A stretch of 64,000 nucleotides of DNA from Calothrix sp. NIES-2100. Its GTDB lineage: Bacteria; Cyanobacteriota; Cyanobacteriia; Cyanobacteriales; Nostocaceae. A program made the position numbers and the translations under genes. Shown here in pieces: positions 7,827 to 17,301 of this stretch; position 1 is the first letter of the stretch, and every line of letters starts with the position of its first letter. Location of the stretch: contig NZ_AP018178.1 in the NCBI RefSeq assembly GCF_002368195.1, forward strand, positions 5,236,145 through 5,300,144, in the 5' to 3' direction. Under the pieces are notes generated by a model. The model did not search any database. It was not told where the DNA came from and was given only the letters and a program-made list of their open reading frames with translations.

Positions 7827-9116
7827 ATGTCAAATTTTGAGCTAGTACTCAAGCTATTACTGCAATTAACGGTAATTTTGGTAACTTGTAGGCTGGTAAC
7901 TATTTTTGGGAAACGATATCTGGGACAAACTGATGTTGTTTGTGAAATGATTGCTGGTGTGATGTTGGGGCCGTCATTGTTTGGCTTAATTAGCCCAGAG
8001 TTACAGCAATGGCTATTTCCCAAAGCACCTCTATTGCTAGCGACGGGAGCAAAAATCCCTAATCCTTCCATGTCAATTCTTTTTGCTATCAGTCAAATTG
8101 GGTTGGTAATTTATATGTTTTTGATTGGCTTGGAATTTAATACCGATCTGATTAAGCAGCGCCTGAAGAGTGCAGGTTTGGTATCTGGTGCAGGGATAAT
8201 TGCGCCTTTTTGTTTAGGTGCGATCGCCGCTTTTTTCTTATACGGTAAGGGCGATTTATTCAAAGCGGGAGTGACTCCTTGGGCTGCGGCTTTATATCTA
8301 GGCGCTTCTATGTCGATTACCGCCTTTCCCATGTTAGCCCGGATGCTCTATGAACGGGGTATCGCCAAAACTACCTTTGGCACTTTAGCATTAGCAGCAG
8401 GTTCCATAGATGACGCGACTGCATGGTGTTTATTAGCTATTGTCCTAGCGAGTATCAATGCTAATAGTAGTATTGCTGCTTTTGCCATTGGTGGTGGCAT
8501 TGGCTACGTATTATTAACAGTGTTTGTGGGTAGGCCTGCATTAACTATTTTTACTCGCATGACTGACAAAGATGGTGGTGTGACAATTCAGACTTTGACT
8601 TTAGTGTTGATGGTGTTGATGTTTGGTGCGTGGTTTACTGATGCCATAGGCATATATGCAGTATTTGGTGCTTTTATTTTAGGCACAGCCATGCCTAGAG
8701 GAGAATTTGCCGAACAAGTCCGCGATCGCACAGAATTTTTGACTACGGCGTTTTTACTGCCGATATTTTTTGTATTCTCTGGACTTAATACTCAAATTGG
8801 ACTAGTAAATACACCTACTTTGTGGGGAATTACACTGTTAATTGTGGCGATCGCCATTCTTGGTAAAGGTATTGCTTGTATGCTAGCCGCCAAATTCGCC
8901 GGCGAAAATTGGCGGGAATCAGCAACTATTGGGGCGCTGATGAATGCCCGTGGTTTGATGGAGTTAATTATCCTCAATATTGGTTTGGAGCAAGGAGTAA
9001 TTACCCCAACTTTATTTACTATCATGGTTATTATGGCAATTGTCACAACATTGATGGCATCGCCACTAGTTGCCTTTTTATTGCAAGGTACAAGTTACGA
9101 AAAATCTCCCGCGTAA
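7827..9116 (+). CDS. CPA2-family cation/proton antiporter
   Basis: A 429-residue integral membrane protein with about 12-13 hydrophobic segments, of the monovalent cation:proton antiporter-2 family (NapA/NhaS3/KefB relatives). The two adjacent aspartates of the ion-binding site are present (GSIDDATAWCLLA), which points to electrogenic Na+/H+ exchange rather than the Gln-Asp form of KefB/C. The GASMSITAFPMLARML and NARGLMELIILNIGL segments are typical of the family. There is no cytosolic TrkA-N or USP domain. A ribosome-binding site (AGGAAG) lies 6 bases before the ATG. A second, longer CPA2 gene follows 290 bases downstream. Confidence 0.93.
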   Translation: MSNFELVLKLLLQLTVILVTCRLVTIFGKRYLGQTDVVCEMIAGVMLGPSLFGLISPELQQWLFPKAPLLLATGAKIPNPSMSILFAISQIGLVIYMFLIGLEFNTDLIKQRLKSAGLVSGAGIIAPFCLGAIAAFFLYGKGDLFKAGVTPWAAALYLGASMSITAFPMLARMLYERGIAKTTFGTLALAAGSIDDATAWCLLAIVLASINANSSIAAFAIGGGIGYVLLTVFVGRPALTIFTRMTDKDGGVTIQTLTLVLMVLMFGAWFTDAIGIYAVFGAFILGTAMPRGEFAEQVRDRTEFLTTAFLLPIFFVFSGLNTQIGLVNTPTLWGITLLIVAIAILGKGIACMLAAKFAGENWRESATIGALMNARGLMELIILNIGLEQGVITPTLFTIMVIMAIVTTLMASPLVAFLLQGTSYEKSPA

Positions 9117-9406
9117 GCCCAAATTTGCTCTAAGGTTCTAGCATTGCTAAACCTCACACTCTTGGCGTAATAATTACGAATTACGTTAGCGAAGCGGTAG
9201 CGAGGAACGAGCGTCACTACGAATTACGAATTATCTTGAGTGTTAAATTAACCACACTTAATTGCTGATGATTCCATCAATGTTGTAACAAGAATTAACA
9301 TCATAACCTGGCACGATTATACCTGGAGTGTGTATAAAAGGTTGACATTTTCTAGTGATTTGAAGAATCATCTTAGGGAAACCGGATAGTCACTGTCGAG
9401 GAAACT
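9117..9406. other. Gap between antiporter genes with GAATTACGAATTA repeat
   Basis: Contains a short interspersed repeat at about 9172-9235 (ACGAATTACG copies flanking AGCGAAGCGGTAGCGAGG). The part before 9407 is a plausible promoter region, with no clear operator. No gene is seen. Confidence 0.5.
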
Positions 9407-11581
9407 ATGCACACAGTAATACTCGTTTTGTTTGAGGTGCTGATTGTTATTGGACTGTCACGGTTAGTAGGACTGGCATTTAAGTCAGTGAAGCAACCGC
9501 TGGTAATTGGTGAGATTGTGGCCGGGATTATGCTTGGCCCTTCTCTATTCGGTCTGATTGCGCCATCAGTAGCCGAAGCCGTATTTCCACCTGAGACAAT
9601 TCCATTTTTGAATGTTTTGTCGCAAGTGGGACTGATATTTTTCATGTTTCTCATTGGGTTGGAGCTTAATCCGAAATACCTCAGTGGTCAGTTAGAAACA
9701 GCAGTTTTGACTTCTCATGTGAGTATTTTAGTGCCATTTTCTTTAGGCACACTGCTAGCGATGTTGCTTTATCCGCTGGTTTCTAATGCTAGTGTGTCCT
9801 TTACCGCCTTTGCCCTATTTTTGGGGGCGGCGATGTCAATTACAGCCTTTCCTGTACTAGCACGGATTATTACAGAGAATAACTTGCACGGAACGCGCTT
9901 AGGGACATTGGCTTTAACTTGCGCCGCTGTGGATGATGTCACAGCTTGGTGCTTGTTAGCAGTAGCGATCGCAGTTGCCAGAGAAGGTAATATTGTCGGT
10001 GCATTCCCCACAATTATCGAAAGCATACTCTATATCGGCTTCATGCTCACAGCTGGGCGTTGGTTTCTGCAACGCCTAGCCACCTACTACCAGCGCACAG
10101 GGCGCTTAAGTCAATTAGTAGTAGCCTTGATTTATATGGCTGTGGTCGCTTCGGCTTTGATTACCGAATTAATTGGCATTCACCTGATTTTTGGAGCCTT
10201 TTTACTCGGTGCAGCCATGCCCAAAAATGCAGATTTAGTCAGGGAATTAGCGGAAAAAACCGAAGATTTTGTCTTAGTATTTTTGCTCCCGGTGTTCTTT
10301 GCTTTTAGTGGGTTGCGGACGCAAATTGGGTTACTCAACCGTCCAGAATTGTGGTTAATGTGTGCATTAGTTTTAGGAGTGGCGATCGCAGGTAAGTATA
10401 TTGGTACTTATGTCGCAGCTCGTGTCAGTGGGATTAATAAACGAGAAGCCTCAGCCTTGGGGTGGTTAATGAATACTCGCGGCTTGACCGAGTTAATTGT
10501 TCTCAACATTGGTTTAGACTTAGGTGTCATTTCTCCTGTACTCTTTACCATGTTGGTGATTATGGCATTAGTCACCACATTTATGACCTCACCATTACTG
10601 GAATGGACATATCCGAAAAAACTGATCAGGTTAGATCGCTTAGAGCCAGAACTGACAGAAACCGAAGGAGAAACTACTGTTGGTAGCGAGTACCGAATTT
10701 TAGTACCAGTAGCTAATCCTAGCACCCAAAAGGGCTTATTGCAGTTAGCAGTAGCGATCGCCCTCAACTATCGTCAACCTGCTGTAGTTCATCCCCTCAG
10801 TCTGATTGAATTTGAAGAAGACTATGCGTTTGAGAATACACCAGTTGAGGCTAACCGGTTAATTGAGCAACGCCGTCAACAACTAGAAGATTTAATTAAT
10901 ACTCTCGAACCGCCCACAACACGTTCTTATGTCCAACCGATAATCCGTATTTCCAGCAACGTTGCTAGAGAAACCGCAGAAATTGCCACAATTGAGCAAC
11001 CTAACTTGATTTTAGTCGGTTGGCATCGCCCAGCTTTTAGTAACAATCGCTTAGGCGGTAGAGTCGGTCAAATTCTCACCACTGCACCCGTAGATGTAGC
11101 AGTTTTTATTGACCGAGGCGGAGAGCGATTAGAAAGCTTGTTAGTGCCCTACTCGGCAAATATCCATGATGATTTAGCCCTGGTACTTGCCTTGAGATTG
11201 CTGATCAATCGTGATACTTGTATGTTACAAATATTACAGTTGATTTCCGAAAATCAAGTCAACGATGAATTGAGTTATGAGCTACACACGATGATGGAGC
11301 GATTACCAAAGAATGTACGCGATCGCATTGAAATCAAACCGATACAAGCCCCAGAGCCAATTCAAGCCGTCGTCACAGCTTCCGAAGCCGTAGACCTGAC
11401 AATTGCTGGTACTAGCCGCGCTTGGGGTATCGAACGCCAAACCCTAGGAAGATACACAGATCAGCTAGCAATTCAATGTCGTTCTTCTTTGCTGATCACC
11501 CGTCGCTATAGTCAAGTCACCTCTCATTTATCCTCCGTTCTTTCGGAAATCAGCACTCAAGAATCAGCAGCAAAAATGTGA
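9407..11581 (+). CDS. CPA2-family cation/proton antiporter with C-terminal universal-stress domain
   Basis: A 724-residue protein. The first 400 or so residues are a CPA2 antiporter like the upstream gene, with the Asp-Asp ion site (AAVDDVTAWCLLA), GAAMSITAFPVLARII and NTRGLTELIVLNIGL. The last 300 residues are soluble and resemble two UspA-type nucleotide-binding folds: EYRILVPVANPSTQKGLLQLAVAIA, then a LILVGWHRP segment, then ESLLVPYSANIHDDLALVLALRLL and VDLTIAGTSRAWGIERQTLG. This cytosolic part probably senses a nucleotide or energy state and gates transport. A ribosome-binding site (GAGGAA) precedes ATG 9407. The small gene at 11586 follows after 4 bases, so they are probably one operon. 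Confidence 0.93.
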   Translation: MHTVILVLFEVLIVIGLSRLVGLAFKSVKQPLVIGEIVAGIMLGPSLFGLIAPSVAEAVFPPETIPFLNVLSQVGLIFFMFLIGLELNPKYLSGQLETAVLTSHVSILVPFSLGTLLAMLLYPLVSNASVSFTAFALFLGAAMSITAFPVLARIITENNLHGTRLGTLALTCAAVDDVTAWCLLAVAIAVAREGNIVGAFPTIIESILYIGFMLTAGRWFLQRLATYYQRTGRLSQLVVALIYMAVVASALITELIGIHLIFGAFLLGAAMPKNADLVRELAEKTEDFVLVFLLPVFFAFSGLRTQIGLLNRPELWLMCALVLGVAIAGKYIGTYVAARVSGINKREASALGWLMNTRGLTELIVLNIGLDLGVISPVLFTMLVIMALVTTFMTSPLLEWTYPKKLIRLDRLEPELTETEGETTVGSEYRILVPVANPSTQKGLLQLAVAIALNYRQPAVVHPLSLIEFEEDYAFENTPVEANRLIEQRRQQLEDLINTLEPPTTRSYVQPIIRISSNVARETAEIATIEQPNLILVGWHRPAFSNNRLGGRVGQILTTAPVDVAVFIDRGGERLESLLVPYSANIHDDLALVLALRLLINRDTCMLQILQLISENQVNDELSYELHTMMERLPKNVRDRIEIKPIQAPEPIQAVVTASEAVDLTIAGTSRAWGIERQTLGRYTDQLAIQCRSSLLITRRYSQVTSHLSSVLSEISTQESAAKM

Positions 11582-11585
11582 CAAC

Positions 11586-12107
11586 ATGAATAATTTTAAA
11601 TTCAAATCCTTAATCTTTTATGGAGTGACAATAGCTGGAGTTCTCTTGTTGTTTAAAGTTGTCAGCGCTTACGGAGAAACCAGTCTCAAAGCTCCTCCGG
11701 CTATTCAGGGTCACTATCGTCTTGCTTTAGTAGAAGACATCCCCAACTGTGAAAAACCAGAGAAATTAATCCTCAATATTCAGCAATCAGGTATTTACTT
11801 AAATGCTGCTTTCGTAGCAGCTAATACTAATGCTGAAACTCCCAATAGCCATCCAAAAAACGATTATCTATCTGGCATTTTCAGCGATAGAAATCTAAGT
11901 TTATCTGGGAAAATTGACAGAGGCATTCTGTGTAATATTGCCTCTGCCTCAAATTCACTCGTTCACTCAGCTACAATGCAAATGCAATTGTTGGACAAAG
12001 GCAATTTAACAGGTCAATTAGCCTTAAGTGGCAGCACTAGAACGTTTAGATTTACTGCTGTACCAGAAAAAAATCAGGAGAGATCTCAGAAGTTAAAAAG
12101 CCATTAA
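11586..12107 (+). CDS. Small exported or membrane-anchored protein of unknown function
   Basis: A 173-residue protein with an N-terminal hydrophobic segment (about residues 9-28), which is either a signal peptide or one anchor. The rest is a predicted periplasmic beta-rich domain (IQGHYRLALVEDIPNCEKPEKLILNIQQSG...). I do not recognise the family. It begins 4 bases after the antiporter stop codon, so it is almost certainly translated from the same message. It could be a periplasmic accessory of that transporter; this is inferred from position only. Confidence 0.7.
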   Translation: MNNFKFKSLIFYGVTIAGVLLLFKVVSAYGETSLKAPPAIQGHYRLALVEDIPNCEKPEKLILNIQQSGIYLNAAFVAANTNAETPNSHPKNDYLSGIFSDRNLSLSGKIDRGILCNIASASNSLVHSATMQMQLLDKGNLTGQLALSGSTRTFRFTAVPEKNQERSQKLKSH

Positions 12108-12200
12108 AATAGTTCGTAATTCGTAATTGAAAATATTGTTTTGGAACGACCTAGTAAATTACAACTGTCGCAAAACTTAATTCACCTTAAACGTGAATAG

Positions 12201-12236
12201 CGAATGACGAATGACAAATGACAAATGACGAATTAT
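12201..12236. repeat. TGACAAA/TGACGAA heptamer repeats
   Basis: About five tandem TGACAAA or TGACGAA units between the antiporter operon and the AMIN gene. Same family as the array at 871-960. Confidence 0.85.
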
Positions 12237-12291
12237 CTATTAACCAGGATAGAAAAATGCCAGATAGCTCAAGATACAAAAGATAAAAATC

Positions 12292-13218
12292 ATGGACAAA
12301 GGTTTAAAGACTAAAAAATTTTGCCAATTTTGCAAGTTGCTATTTGGTATTAGCTGGTTTGGTGTATATACATCAATTGCGCTGCAAGCAGGTAGCATTA
12401 GTGCGAACCCAGTAACGAAGCAGCTACAAGCTCCCAATTCTGCAAATTTACCACCGCAAACTAATGGAAGAACTATTAGCGCACCATTAGTTAGACTTGA
12501 TAATTGGAACTTTTCTCCAGAGTCTCTACAACTAGAATTTTCGCTCTCAGCAGGGACAACACCTCACTACTTTTATCTCCCCCAGCCCCCCCGGATTGTT
12601 GTAGATTTACCTAATACTAAATTGGGCTATGTTCCTACACAACAAAATTATTCTGGAGCTATCCAAAGAGTCCGTGTTTCTCAATTGAATCCAGGTGTTA
12701 CTCGGATTGTTTTGGATTTAGCACCAGGAAGTTATTTAGATCCAAATCAGGTGAAATTGCAACCTGTGTCTAAAAAAAATCCCACACGTTGGGTTTTACG
12801 TCCTTTCAATTCGAGTTATAGGAATTCTGTACAACCTGTAAACTATCCACAACAACCTAATAACTTACCCCAAATCCCATATAACTATCCACAACAACCT
12901 ATTAGTCAACCAATAACTAATAACCAACAATTGCCCTTTTTTACGTTACCGCCACCATCTAACAACTTGCCAGTAATACCGACTAACCAACAGCAACCAT
13001 TTGTTGTTGTACCGCCTCTTTTACCTAATAACCAATCTCAACTACCCAGTTCTACACTTCCTCCACCCATTTTTTCCAATCAACCTAATAACTTGAGCAA
13101 CCCTGCTCCAATAACCCAGCCTGATTTTCCCATTCCCACAATTCCTCAATATCCATCTAATTTTAGAGAAACACCAGTGATTGAGTTTGGTCAACCTATT
13201 CCCAAAACACGAAATTAA
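12292..13218 (+). CDS. AMIN-domain exported protein with Asn/Pro/Gln-rich tail
   Basis: A 308-residue protein with an N-terminal signal or anchor (about residues 12-35) and one AMIN domain at about 65-170 (LEFSLSAGT, RIVVDLPNTKLGYVP, IQRVRVSQLNPGVTRIVLDLAPG). AMIN domains bind peptidoglycan and occur in AmiC-type amidases and in secretin PilQ. The remaining 140 residues are low-complexity Pro/Asn/Gln with repeated NNLP and QQP motifs and carry no catalytic domain, so it is probably a cell-wall-binding protein and not an amidase. The ribosome-binding site is weak (GATAAAAATC). Confidence 0.85.
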   Translation: MDKGLKTKKFCQFCKLLFGISWFGVYTSIALQAGSISANPVTKQLQAPNSANLPPQTNGRTISAPLVRLDNWNFSPESLQLEFSLSAGTTPHYFYLPQPPRIVVDLPNTKLGYVPTQQNYSGAIQRVRVSQLNPGVTRIVLDLAPGSYLDPNQVKLQPVSKKNPTRWVLRPFNSSYRNSVQPVNYPQQPNNLPQIPYNYPQQPISQPITNNQQLPFFTLPPPSNNLPVIPTNQQQPFVVVPPLLPNNQSQLPSSTLPPPIFSNQPNNLSNPAPITQPDFPIPTIPQYPSNFRETPVIEFGQPIPKTRN

Positions 13219-13319
13219 TCGGATAAGGAGGATGAGGGAAGGGAGACAAGGTAGACAAGGAGGACAATGCATCCTCATCTTCCCCTACTCCCTCATCTTT
13301 GACTTTGGTGAGTAAACTA

Positions 13320-13859
13320 TTAAAATCTATCCGTTTCTTGCGTTGGCGCAACTGCTCCTGGTTGAGACATGAAAAAGTTTTGCGCAGACTCATTCTGGTA
13401 AATACATCTAATATCAGGTTTGTCAGTGTCCAAGTTACCTGTGAAGCCAAAAGTGTTCAGGCGGTTCTTACATTCTCTTACCTGCTCAGATGTTACTAGC
13501 TTTCGCTGCTCTAAAAGTGCCCAGTTATTTTGGCGGAGAACGCATCCAGGGCGCATACTAGGTTGAGCAACGTAGACATTGAAAGGATTGAGAGTGACAA
13601 AAAGTCTCGCATCCATCACCATAGCGCTGGCTCCGTATTGCACGCAAATCTCAGGGTTTGGTGCTTTGGTATCAATAAATTCACGGGAAGCCACATTAGA
13701 TGGGGATAAAGTGGTTGTCGAGCTAAAAGCAATGCCAATTCCAATTCCTAAAACAAGAACGCCCCCCAAAATCGCTATGGTGGTGAAGTTAAATAGAGAA
13801 GGTTGGAATGCAGAAGATTTAGAACTATTAGCCGATCTACTAGTGGTTGTACGTCTCAT
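13320..13859 (-). CDS. DUF3172-like cyanobacterial membrane protein
   Basis: A 179-residue protein with a basic Ser/Thr-rich N-terminus, one transmembrane helix (about residues 27-47, TIAILGGVLVLGIGIGIAF) and an extracytoplasmic domain with four or more cysteines (ICVQYG, GCVLR, VRECKNRL, IRCIYQ) that could form disulfides. The pattern FVTLNPFNVYVAQPSMRPGCVLR matches my memory of the conserved cyanobacterial DUF3172 family. The function is unknown. It converges with the AMIN gene, with a G/A-rich low-complexity stretch between them. Confidence 0.8.
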   Translation of the reverse strand: MRRTTTSRSANSSKSSAFQPSLFNFTTIAILGGVLVLGIGIGIAFSSTTTLSPSNVASREFIDTKAPNPEICVQYGASAMVMDARLFVTLNPFNVYVAQPSMRPGCVLRQNNWALLEQRKLVTSEQVRECKNRLNTFGFTGNLDTDKPDIRCIYQNESAQNFFMSQPGAVAPTQETDRF

Positions 13860-14021
13860 TGTCGCTGGTTTACCTTCACGCCTCAGATAGCAGAGAGTTG
13901 TTTAAACTGCTCTCCTTCTTTAAGTATGCCGATTATTGGCGAGAATTGCCCGCAACTTCTTAGTCAATTATTTCGTAGTCAGGACTTTAGTGCTTAACTG
14001 AAAGGCTAGTAGTCTGTGTGA

Positions 14022-14717
14022 TTAATTAAGTTGCTGAGGGGATGATTTTTCCCAGACAACTGAGTAACGCCAGAACAGATGCTTTCTGACTTGAGCTTCG
14101 GTCAAAAATTGCTGATATATTTGTTTTGCTTGCGATCGCGTCAGATATTTGTCTGTCATACCATGCTCTTGCCATGCTGCAATCGCTTCTGGTGTCGGTC
14201 TGAGGCGTTTGTTTTTCAATAGTTGCAATGTCAAGTTTAAGGGAAAAGCGATTCCATCGCTTACTAAATCCTGTATCCCTTCTGATTCCACCAAATCAAG
14301 AATTACCAGCTTACCACCCGGTTTGAGAGCCGCCTGAATTTTGGGTAATAATACTTCCAAGGGTAAATGATGAACTGTAGCAATCGAAGCGATCGCATCA
14401 AAATACTCAAAGGGAAACTGCCATTGCAATATATCCGCTACTTGGAAATCTATATTGGCATAACTTTGAGACCGTTGCTGCGCGACTTCGATCATTTTCG
14501 CAGATAAGTCTACCGCCGTCACACGATCAGCCCGTTGCGCTAACAGCCGAGTAAAAACTCCAGTACCACAGCCAATATCGAGAATCCTTTCACAATGGGG
14601 TGATAATTGCTGGAGTAAAAAACCGTGGTAATGATTATTATGATCCCAGTTCACCGGCTGAAGTAAAGCCAGCCTGTCAAAATCCCGTTGAATTTTTTCA
14701 GTTAGTGCGTCACTCAT
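14022..14717 (-). CDS. Class I SAM-dependent methyltransferase
   Basis: A 231-residue methyltransferase with the Rossmann SAM-binding motifs: motif I ILDIGCGTGVFTRLLA (about residues 40-55), motif II VTAVDLSAKMIEVA, and motif III at ALKPGGKLVILDLVE. Overall it resembles UbiE/COQ5 or biotin-synthesis-type methyltransferases of the Methyltransf_11/25 group. The substrate cannot be told from sequence. It is monocistronic, with ATG at 14717. Confidence 0.9.
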   Translation of the reverse strand: MSDALTEKIQRDFDRLALLQPVNWDHNNHYHGFLLQQLSPHCERILDIGCGTGVFTRLLAQRADRVTAVDLSAKMIEVAQQRSQSYANIDFQVADILQWQFPFEYFDAIASIATVHHLPLEVLLPKIQAALKPGGKLVILDLVESEGIQDLVSDGIAFPLNLTLQLLKNKRLRPTPEAIAAWQEHGMTDKYLTRSQAKQIYQQFLTEAQVRKHLFWRYSVVWEKSSPQQLN

Positions 14718-14871
14718 ATTTGTTTATCTTTTATCTTCGTCAAAAGTGCATAGTCAACACTTCGGCTTCGCAGGAGTTGAATCTCAACTTCGTAGTAGTT
14801 GAATCTCGACTTCGCTCGATTCCCGCATAGTCGAAACTCAGTGAACACAGTCCACAATCTATAATTTCTTC

Positions 14872-14902
14872 ACAAATGACAAATGACAAATGACAAATGA
14901 CT
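14872..14902. repeat. CAAATGA heptamer repeats
   Basis: Four tandem CAAATGA units that run directly into the stop codon of the metallophosphoesterase gene at 14901. Confidence 0.85.
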
Positions 14903-15725
14903 AAACCAAAGCGATCGCAGTTACTTCTGGCGGACAATACCAACGTCCAGGGGGAAAAGTTCCTAAACCACGATTCACATAAAGTTGGTTTTTTCCCACC
15001 CAATGTAAACCTTGACTCCATTGCCAATTTTTTACAACTTTTGGCCATTTTCCCTGTAAAAAAGGTATCCAAGGCCAAAGGAATTCCGGAATGTTCTGAC
15101 GCGATGAAGAAATCCAGTAAGGTACAGAACCAATTCCGGGAATCACTATTTGACCCCCGTGAGTATGTCCTGAAAGTTGTAAATCCACGCGCCACTTTTG
15201 CAATGCTTCTGCACTATCTGGATTATGAGATAATACAATCCGAGGCGTATTCACATCCAATTGCCCCATGACCGATGCTGGATTGAATTCCGGCGACCAA
15301 TAATCAGGAAGCCCGACTAATGCTAACCCAGAACCTAAAGGATAGGCTACTTGATTCCACAGAACTTGAATACCAGCATTAGTTAAAGCCTTAGTTATTT
15401 CGGCTTTGGAATTAGGAAAATATAAATCATGATTGCCTAAAACAGCATAAATACCAGCCCGACTTTTTAAGCTTTTTAAACGTTTTGCTAGTTGATATAT
15501 TGGTTGGGGAATATTAGTGACAAAATCACCTGTAAGTACTACTAAATCAGGTTGAAATTGATTGCTAGTATTAATTGCTTGTGCCAGCAATTCTTCAGAT
15601 AACAGCAATCCATCATAATGAAAATCTGACATTTGAACTATCTTAGTATTGCGTAATGACTGAGATAGTCCGGGAATTTCAATATTTAAATATTCCGTAC
15701 TTAAAGGTTCTGAAAGTAAATCCAT
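14901..15725 (-). CDS. Metallophosphoesterase (calcineurin-like)
   Basis: A 274-residue enzyme with the dimetal phosphoesterase signature in order: QMSDFHYDG, VVLTGDFV, VLGNHDLYF, VLSHNPD and LSGHTHGGQI. In the first motif the usual D-x-H appears as D-F-H. It resembles the YkuE/YaeI-type phosphodiesterases of bacterial lipid or UDP-sugar metabolism, though here the N-terminus has no membrane helix. The stop codon lies at the edge of a heptamer repeat. The long opposite and shifted frames across this gene are shadows. Confidence 0.92.
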   Translation of the reverse strand: MDLLSEPLSTEYLNIEIPGLSQSLRNTKIVQMSDFHYDGLLLSEELLAQAINTSNQFQPDLVVLTGDFVTNIPQPIYQLAKRLKSLKSRAGIYAVLGNHDLYFPNSKAEITKALTNAGIQVLWNQVAYPLGSGLALVGLPDYWSPEFNPASVMGQLDVNTPRIVLSHNPDSAEALQKWRVDLQLSGHTHGGQIVIPGIGSVPYWISSSRQNIPEFLWPWIPFLQGKWPKVVKNWQWSQGLHWVGKNQLYVNRGLGTFPPGRWYCPPEVTAIALV

Positions 15726-16041
15726 CTTCTTAAATAAAGCAGCACAAATAAAAGTTGGTCAGTTGTCATTAGTCATTAGTCATTAGTCATTGGGAATAAC
15801 TAGAGGTAGTGAAATTCTGTAGGATGCATTACGGTGCGGGTAATGCATAGTTTTTAGTAAAGCACCTTCTGCATTTGGTGCATAACACTACATTAACGCA
15901 CCCAGCATTCTTTCCAGAATTACTGGAGAAATCAAATCTCATAAGTAATTGTGCAAAATTAAATCGCCCGTCTACTTAACAGATTAGTGCGATCGCTTAA
16001 GTAGCAACGGGCGATTAAGTTCTTTCAGCAGTCCTGGGAAG
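15726..16041. other. Gap with TAGTCAT repeats, GTGCATTA-type repeats and a terminator
   Basis: This gap holds heptamer repeats at 15756-15793 (TCATTAG/TCATTGG), a GATGCATTACGGTGCGGGTAATGCAT repeat near 15823-15848 and the terminator hairpin at 15962-16016. No gene is seen. Confidence 0.6.
15962..16016 (-). terminator. Two-part stem terminator of the CHRD gene
   Basis: AATCGCCCG (15962-15970) pairs with CGGGCGATT (16008-16016), and inside it CTACTTAA (15972-15979) pairs with TTAAGTAG (15997-16004). On the minus strand it begins 26 bases after the CHRD stop codon and is followed by TTTAATTTT, fitting an intrinsic terminator. Confidence 0.65.
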
Positions 16042-16758
16042 TTAACTCTGTACTGGATTGAGTTTACCCCGCATATCTCCGAAAAAGGTCTGACCTTTTG
16101 TATGTAAGTTAAAGTAAAGTTCGCTACGTTTGGCAAATTGCTCCATTCCCGCAATTGTTTTGACTTTTCCCGGTTTCCCTGATTCAATTGGACATCCTAA
16201 GGTGTAAACCCCTACAATATCACTCGCAGAATTAGCGGTCTTTTCGATATTTTCATTTGTCACTTCTAATGAAAAAAGATTATCAGCGAAGTTCTGCTGA
16301 ATGTCGCCAGCAAGAGCAAAGTCAACTATAATCGGTCCGAGTACGTCTGGGTTGCCACAATGGATATGAAACATGACTATATCTTTGGCATTTACGCCTT
16401 CAACCCGAACATCGACAAATGCTTTACTCAAGTCTTTAGTGAATCGCACCACCCCATGTCCTGCTGACTTACGCTGATTTCTCTTAACAGAAGGTGCTGT
16501 AGATCGCAGAGATGACGGGATGATTTTTGGTGCATTCTCCTCTTCACCTGGTTCCTGATGAGGACTCAAAAAAGCTTCGTAAACAAAACCAATTTCTTTA
16601 CTCTTACTGAGGTTAAGGTCAACTTTACTCGACTGGCTGGAGGTTACTGCTTGGTTTCTAGTTTGGGCAAAAGTATTTATTCCCTGTTGAGTGAATAAAG
16701 TTACCCATGCAAAAACCACTAGAAAAATCAGGGTGGTAAATATATTTTTAGCACGCAT
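16042..16758 (-). CDS. CHRD-domain exported protein
   Basis: A 238-residue protein with a signal peptide or N-terminal anchor (TLIFLVVFAWVTLF, residues 9-22) followed by a CHRD domain (about 57-235), a beta-rich extracellular domain first seen in chordin. The clear hallmarks are the HIHCGNPDVLGPIIVDF segment and the FNLHTKGQTFFGDMRGKL end. I chose ATG 16758 because AGGAG lies 6 bases upstream. The GTG immediately before it would be too close. In bacteria CHRD proteins are secreted or surface proteins of unknown function. Confidence 0.85.
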   Translation of the reverse strand: MRAKNIFTTLIFLVVFAWVTLFTQQGINTFAQTRNQAVTSSQSSKVDLNLSKSKEIGFVYEAFLSPHQEPGEEENAPKIIPSSLRSTAPSVKRNQRKSAGHGVVRFTKDLSKAFVDVRVEGVNAKDIVMFHIHCGNPDVLGPIIVDFALAGDIQQNFADNLFSLEVTNENIEKTANSASDIVGVYTLGCPIESGKPGKVKTIAGMEQFAKRSELYFNLHTKGQTFFGDMRGKLNPVQS

Positions 16759-17301
16759 CACATTCTCCTGATAGATAGGTATGTAAGAGAACTTTAGTTA
16801 GCGTTGCAACATAGTAGGATGAATGTAGGCAGCTATGGAAAACAGGGGGAAAGATTTTTAAATTTGCTCAATCATCCCTTACTTTATGCAACGCCAGAAC
16901 TTTAGTTTTAGAGATATTAAATTTTATTACCCGTTAACTATTGATTAGACAGTAAATTTCCGCTTAATTACCCGATTTGGGAGAGTTATCCGGAATTATT
17001 CGATCTCATATCCCTATTTGAATATTGAATTATACACCTAAATTCTGCCAAATTACTTAATTGAGGCGATTATACGAAATTTTCTCGGCTAAAAATGCGT
17101 TCGTCGGAGACGTTGCCGTTCGCGAAGCGTCTCGAAGAGAAGGCATCGCAGTGTTCGCTTGCTAGCAACTACGACTATTTACGACGTTTCCAGTATCCAG
17201 GTTCTCGGCTGCAATGCATCACGAACCAGCCTTGAAACCTTCAGTTTTGTGTTTTTTAGATGCTTTGCCTACAAATTTTTGGAGGTTACTGCGTAAAAAT
17301 T
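16759..17301. other. Intergenic region with palindromic repeat
   Basis: 540 bases without a convincing gene. The promoter of the CHRD gene should be near its start. A repeat at about 17095-17165 contains GAGACG (17107-17112) pairing with CGTCTC (17128-17133) around GTTCGCGAAG. This is a version of the GCGTTCGCGTAGCGTCTC element common in Nostoc-type genomes. Confidence 0.5.

Noticed and set aside
14740..15271. Long open frames opposite or shifted within the metallophosphoesterase gene
   Set aside because: They overlap a well-supported enzyme gene and have no recognisable protein features.
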